From Firmicutes bacterium CAG:631 (GTDB lineage Bacteria; Bacillota_I; Bacilli_A; RFN20; CAG-631): a stretch of DNA of 25,080 nucleotides. Positions 23,209 to 25,080 of the stretch are shown piece after piece. Below the pieces are notes generated by a model. The model was not told where the DNA came from, ran no database searches, and was given only the letters and a program-made list of their open reading frames with translations. The position numbers and the translations under genes were made by a program. The stretch's first letter is position 1. Each line of letters begins with the position of its first letter. The stretch is taken from positions 6,926 to 32,005 of the forward strand of contig HF998013.1 in the NCBI GenBank assembly GCA_000433015.1. The letters run 5' to 3'.

Positions 23209-24135
23209 TTAACTCCTAAATAGGGAAGAACAGACGATATGAAAGATTTCGTTTTCATTGTGGTGATGCGTGGTAATTTCTATCGTTTCTCCTAAACAAA
23301 GCAATAAATCATAAGGAATATTATTTTCAAATAAAATTTTTTTAATAAATAAAATATTTGTAAATCCATCAATGTAAATCTTATTGTTTAAAATATTGAC
23401 TGAAAGAGAACTATCTCCTTTTTTTTCATCTATTAGAGTTCCTTCGTTACATAAAGCAAAATGTTTGATTCGCAAAGCAATTTGATATTCTTTTGCTTTT
23501 TTTAAAGCATCTAATTGTAATAAATTAGAGCCATGTTTAGCAAATAAAATCATTTTATCATATCCCACATGGGCTAAGATTTTATTATTTGAAAAATATT
23601 TAGGATTGCATAAACTAACACCAGCAACATCTTTAAAAAAGGTGACCTCAGAAACGTTTAACATTTTTGCTAGCAATACGGCAGTTAAGTCACTTCCACC
23701 ACGATTTAAAGAAACGATTTTATGATTTTGATCTATTGCTGTAAATCCTGGACAAATTAACAAATCACATTGCTTTAATTTTTGCTCAATGATGGTAGGA
23801 TTTAAATTCGTAATTTGAGTTTGCTCTTTTTCTTTTATGACTTCAATTCCAATTTCTTCAGGATAAAGAAAATCACAATTGACGTATAAATTTTTTAATT
23901 CATTACAAATGATAAACGTACTAATCATTTCGCCTGTTGTCAAAAGACGTTCTTGCATATAATAATCCGTATTATGATGAATTAGATTTAGTAATTGATC
24001 GGTTGCATAAGGAGTGTCTTTAATTGCAGAAACAACGATAATTTTTTTCTCTTTATCTTCTTTTAAATGTTTATAAATGCTTTTTCTTGTCGTTTCATTT
24101 TTTAAAATATTACCACCATATTTATAGATCTTCAT
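23209..24135 (-). CDS. lysC: Aspartokinase, short form
   Basis: Phosphorylates aspartate, the first step towards lysine, DAP, threonine and methionine. Catalytic-domain motifs: 'KYGGNIL' at 5-11 (usual KFGGTSV), 'ERLLTTGEMIS' (62-72), 'LNRGGSDLTA' (143-152) and 'FKDVAGVSLCNPK' (167-179). The kinase domain ends near residue 235 ('GTLID'). Only about 70 residues remain, compared with the two ACT domains (around 160-180 residues) in typical enzymes of 400-450 aa. The remnant 'KIYIDGFTNILFIKKILFENNIPYD' could be a single ACT fold. Loss of the usual tandem ACT dimer suggests altered or absent lysine/threonine feedback. It is first in the operon; no lysine riboswitch fits in the 121-base upstream gap. 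GGTGGTGGCAGAG lies just before the ATG. Confidence 0.88.
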   Translation of the reverse strand: MKIYKYGGNILKNETTRKSIYKHLKEDKEKKIIVVSAIKDTPYATDQLLNLIHHNTDYYMQERLLTTGEMISTFIICNELKNLYVNCDFLYPEEIGIEVIKEKEQTQITNLNPTIIEQKLKQCDLLICPGFTAIDQNHKIVSLNRGGSDLTAVLLAKMLNVSEVTFFKDVAGVSLCNPKYFSNNKILAHVGYDKMILFAKHGSNLLQLDALKKAKEYQIALRIKHFALCNEGTLIDEKKGDSSLSVNILNNKIYIDGFTNILFIKKILFENNIPYDLLLCLGETIEITTHHHNENEIFHIVCSSLFRS

Positions 24136-24206
24136 ATCTCTGCCACCACCATCATTTCAATATATGTTTTAGAATATAAATAGTTTCTTGTTTTTTAATG
24201 TTCTTC

Positions 24207-24235
24207 TTGTTTGTAAAAAAAGAAACGTTTAAAAT
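24207..24235 (+). promoter_or_regulatory. Possible promoter of the 24257 membrane protein gene
   Basis: TTGTTT (24207-24212), a 17-base spacer and TAAAAT (24230-24235). It would place the transcript start near 24242, at the ribosome site itself, so the leader would be very short. This makes the call tentative. No clear minus-strand promoter for lysC was found in the same gap. Confidence 0.35.
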
Positions 24236-24256
24236 AAAAGTGGAGGGGAATAAGTG

Positions 24257-25080
24257 ATGATTCAGCAAGGCTTGAAAAATTATTTTAAAAATCTGAAACA
24301 TTTCTTTACTCCTTTGGGTACTTTACTTTTAGGAATCGTTTTAGGGTGTTCAATAGCTATTCCTGGAATGATTCAATCCATAAAAACCATGATTGCTGAA
24401 ATCAATTCACTTTCAAGTGAAATTCATTTAGATTTTCACCAATTTCAAAATAATTTGTTACAAAATTTACAAGTTCTTAATTGGGCAGAGCCTTTAGAAA
24501 CAATTGAGTTAATTTGTAGTAAAGAGTGGCTTATTTCTACATTTAAAGATTGTTTAAATGGTTTACTTGGAGAAAACTTTACTACTTATGGTCAACAGAT
24601 TTCTGGGTTTATTTCACATTGTATCCAAGATTTTCATTCCTTTTTTATTGTGTTTATCATTTGTATTTTATTCAGTTTGATTGCAGGCTTTCTTTTAACA
24701 AAATTTTTAGTTCGTAGAACCATTGCGAAAAGATCATGGTGGAAATTTATTTTACATTGGTTGATTGATGCCATTTTATCGACAACTTTGGTTTTTTTAA
24801 GTGGTTGGTTTTTTATTCTTTGGCAGCCAAGTGGCTGGCTTAGCATGGCGCTTTCTTTAATTCTTTTTGGTGCAATTAGTTTAATTGAAGCTTATTTTAT
24901 TCAAGGATTCAAAAAAGTTTCGTTTAAGCAAATCGTAAATTTTAAAAATATTGGGGCCTTTCTTTTGACCAATTTCCTTATCTTTTTAATCGCGATGGCT
25001 TTGACTTGGTGCATCCAATGGATTTTAAATCCTATCATGGCTCTATTTGTTGGTATTTCTTTATTTGAAATCGCCTTTTT
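24257..25080 (+). CDS. Hypothetical multi-pass membrane protein, 3' end outside window
   Basis: An open frame from the ATG at 24257 to the window edge, 274 residues so far with no stop. GGAGGGG lies 8 bases before the ATG. A first hydrophobic segment (about 18-40) is followed by a soluble, helix-prone region (about 42-120) with 'EINSLSSEIHLDFHQFQNN'. At least four more hydrophobic segments follow (about 128-147, 167-190, 196-215, 230-275), with a basic 'TKFLVRRTIAKRSWWK' loop between. This looks like an integral membrane protein with one external domain near the N-terminus. I recognise no family or motif. It diverges from the lysC operon, which does not by itself indicate shared function. The reading frame, ribosome site and codon use make it a real gene; the product is unknown. 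Confidence 0.75.
   Translation, partial: MIQQGLKNYFKNLKHFFTPLGTLLLGIVLGCSIAIPGMIQSIKTMIAEINSLSSEIHLDFHQFQNNLLQNLQVLNWAEPLETIELICSKEWLISTFKDCLNGLLGENFTTYGQQISGFISHCIQDFHSFFIVFIICILFSLIAGFLLTKFLVRRTIAKRSWWKFILHWLIDAILSTTLVFLSGWFFILWQPSGWLSMALSLILFGAISLIEAYFIQGFKKVSFKQIVNFKNIGAFLLTNFLIFLIAMALTWCIQWILNPIMALFVGISLFEIAF

Noticed and set aside
1..25080. CRISPR, transposon, phage or toxin-antitoxin content
   Set aside because: No spaced repeats, transposase, integrase or recognisable toxin pair was seen on either strand.

Overview
This window is AT-rich DNA from a low-G+C Gram-positive bacterium. I infer a member of the Bacilli, possibly an uncultured gut-type lineage near the Erysipelotrichales/RF39 group. 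The support is the gatCAB operon, the argS-rpoE pair (delta subunit of RNA polymerase), a leuS T-box leader with the classic sequence, strong AAGGAGG-type ribosome sites, lipoboxes, and a class A penicillin-binding protein with a DAP pathway, which together imply a peptidoglycan wall. TGA is a stop codon (63-aa gene, MATE gene, dapF), Trp is TGG throughout, and the single tRNA-Trp has a CCA anticodon. The standard code therefore applies and Mycoplasma-type organisms are excluded. The lineage is inference; no 16S or marker search was possible.

Layout. (1) 76-3484, + strand: gatC-gatA-gatB, then a 63-aa protein of unknown function whose ribosome site lies in a hairpin. The unit ends in a nested, two-way terminator shared with the opposing gene. 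(2) 3544-11339, - strand: four separately promoted envelope genes. These are an ABC ATPase-permease fusion, two large lipoproteins of unknown family, and a MATE exporter whose leader is a hairpin. (3) 11432-12738, - strand: a 49-aa one-helix membrane microprotein, tRNA-Trp and a YitT-family membrane protein. (4) A class A PBP (-) faces argS-rpoE (+) across a 98-bp divergent promoter region. (5) 16969-20268, - strand: T-box-controlled leuS followed 1 bp later by an SGNH hydrolase. (6) 20273-24135, - strand: a tight lysC-asd-dapF-dapL operon. (7) 24257 to the window end, + strand: a partial multi-pass membrane protein.

How the genes work together. gatCAB, argS, leuS, tRNA-Trp and the T-box serve aminoacylation and its amino-acid-responsive control. 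lysC, asd, dapF and dapL feed meso-DAP/lysine synthesis through the one-step aminotransferase route, and the class A PBP uses DAP-containing lipid II. The lipoproteins, ABC permease, MATE and YitT proteins form the envelope layer.

The most noteworthy points are the short aspartokinase that has lost most of its regulatory region, a divergent DapF, an unannotated microprotein next to tRNA-Trp, two unassigned lipoproteins, and several precise inverted repeats at gene ends and promoters. I see no CRISPR array, transposon, phage gene or defence system. No gene-free stretch exceeds 300 bases.
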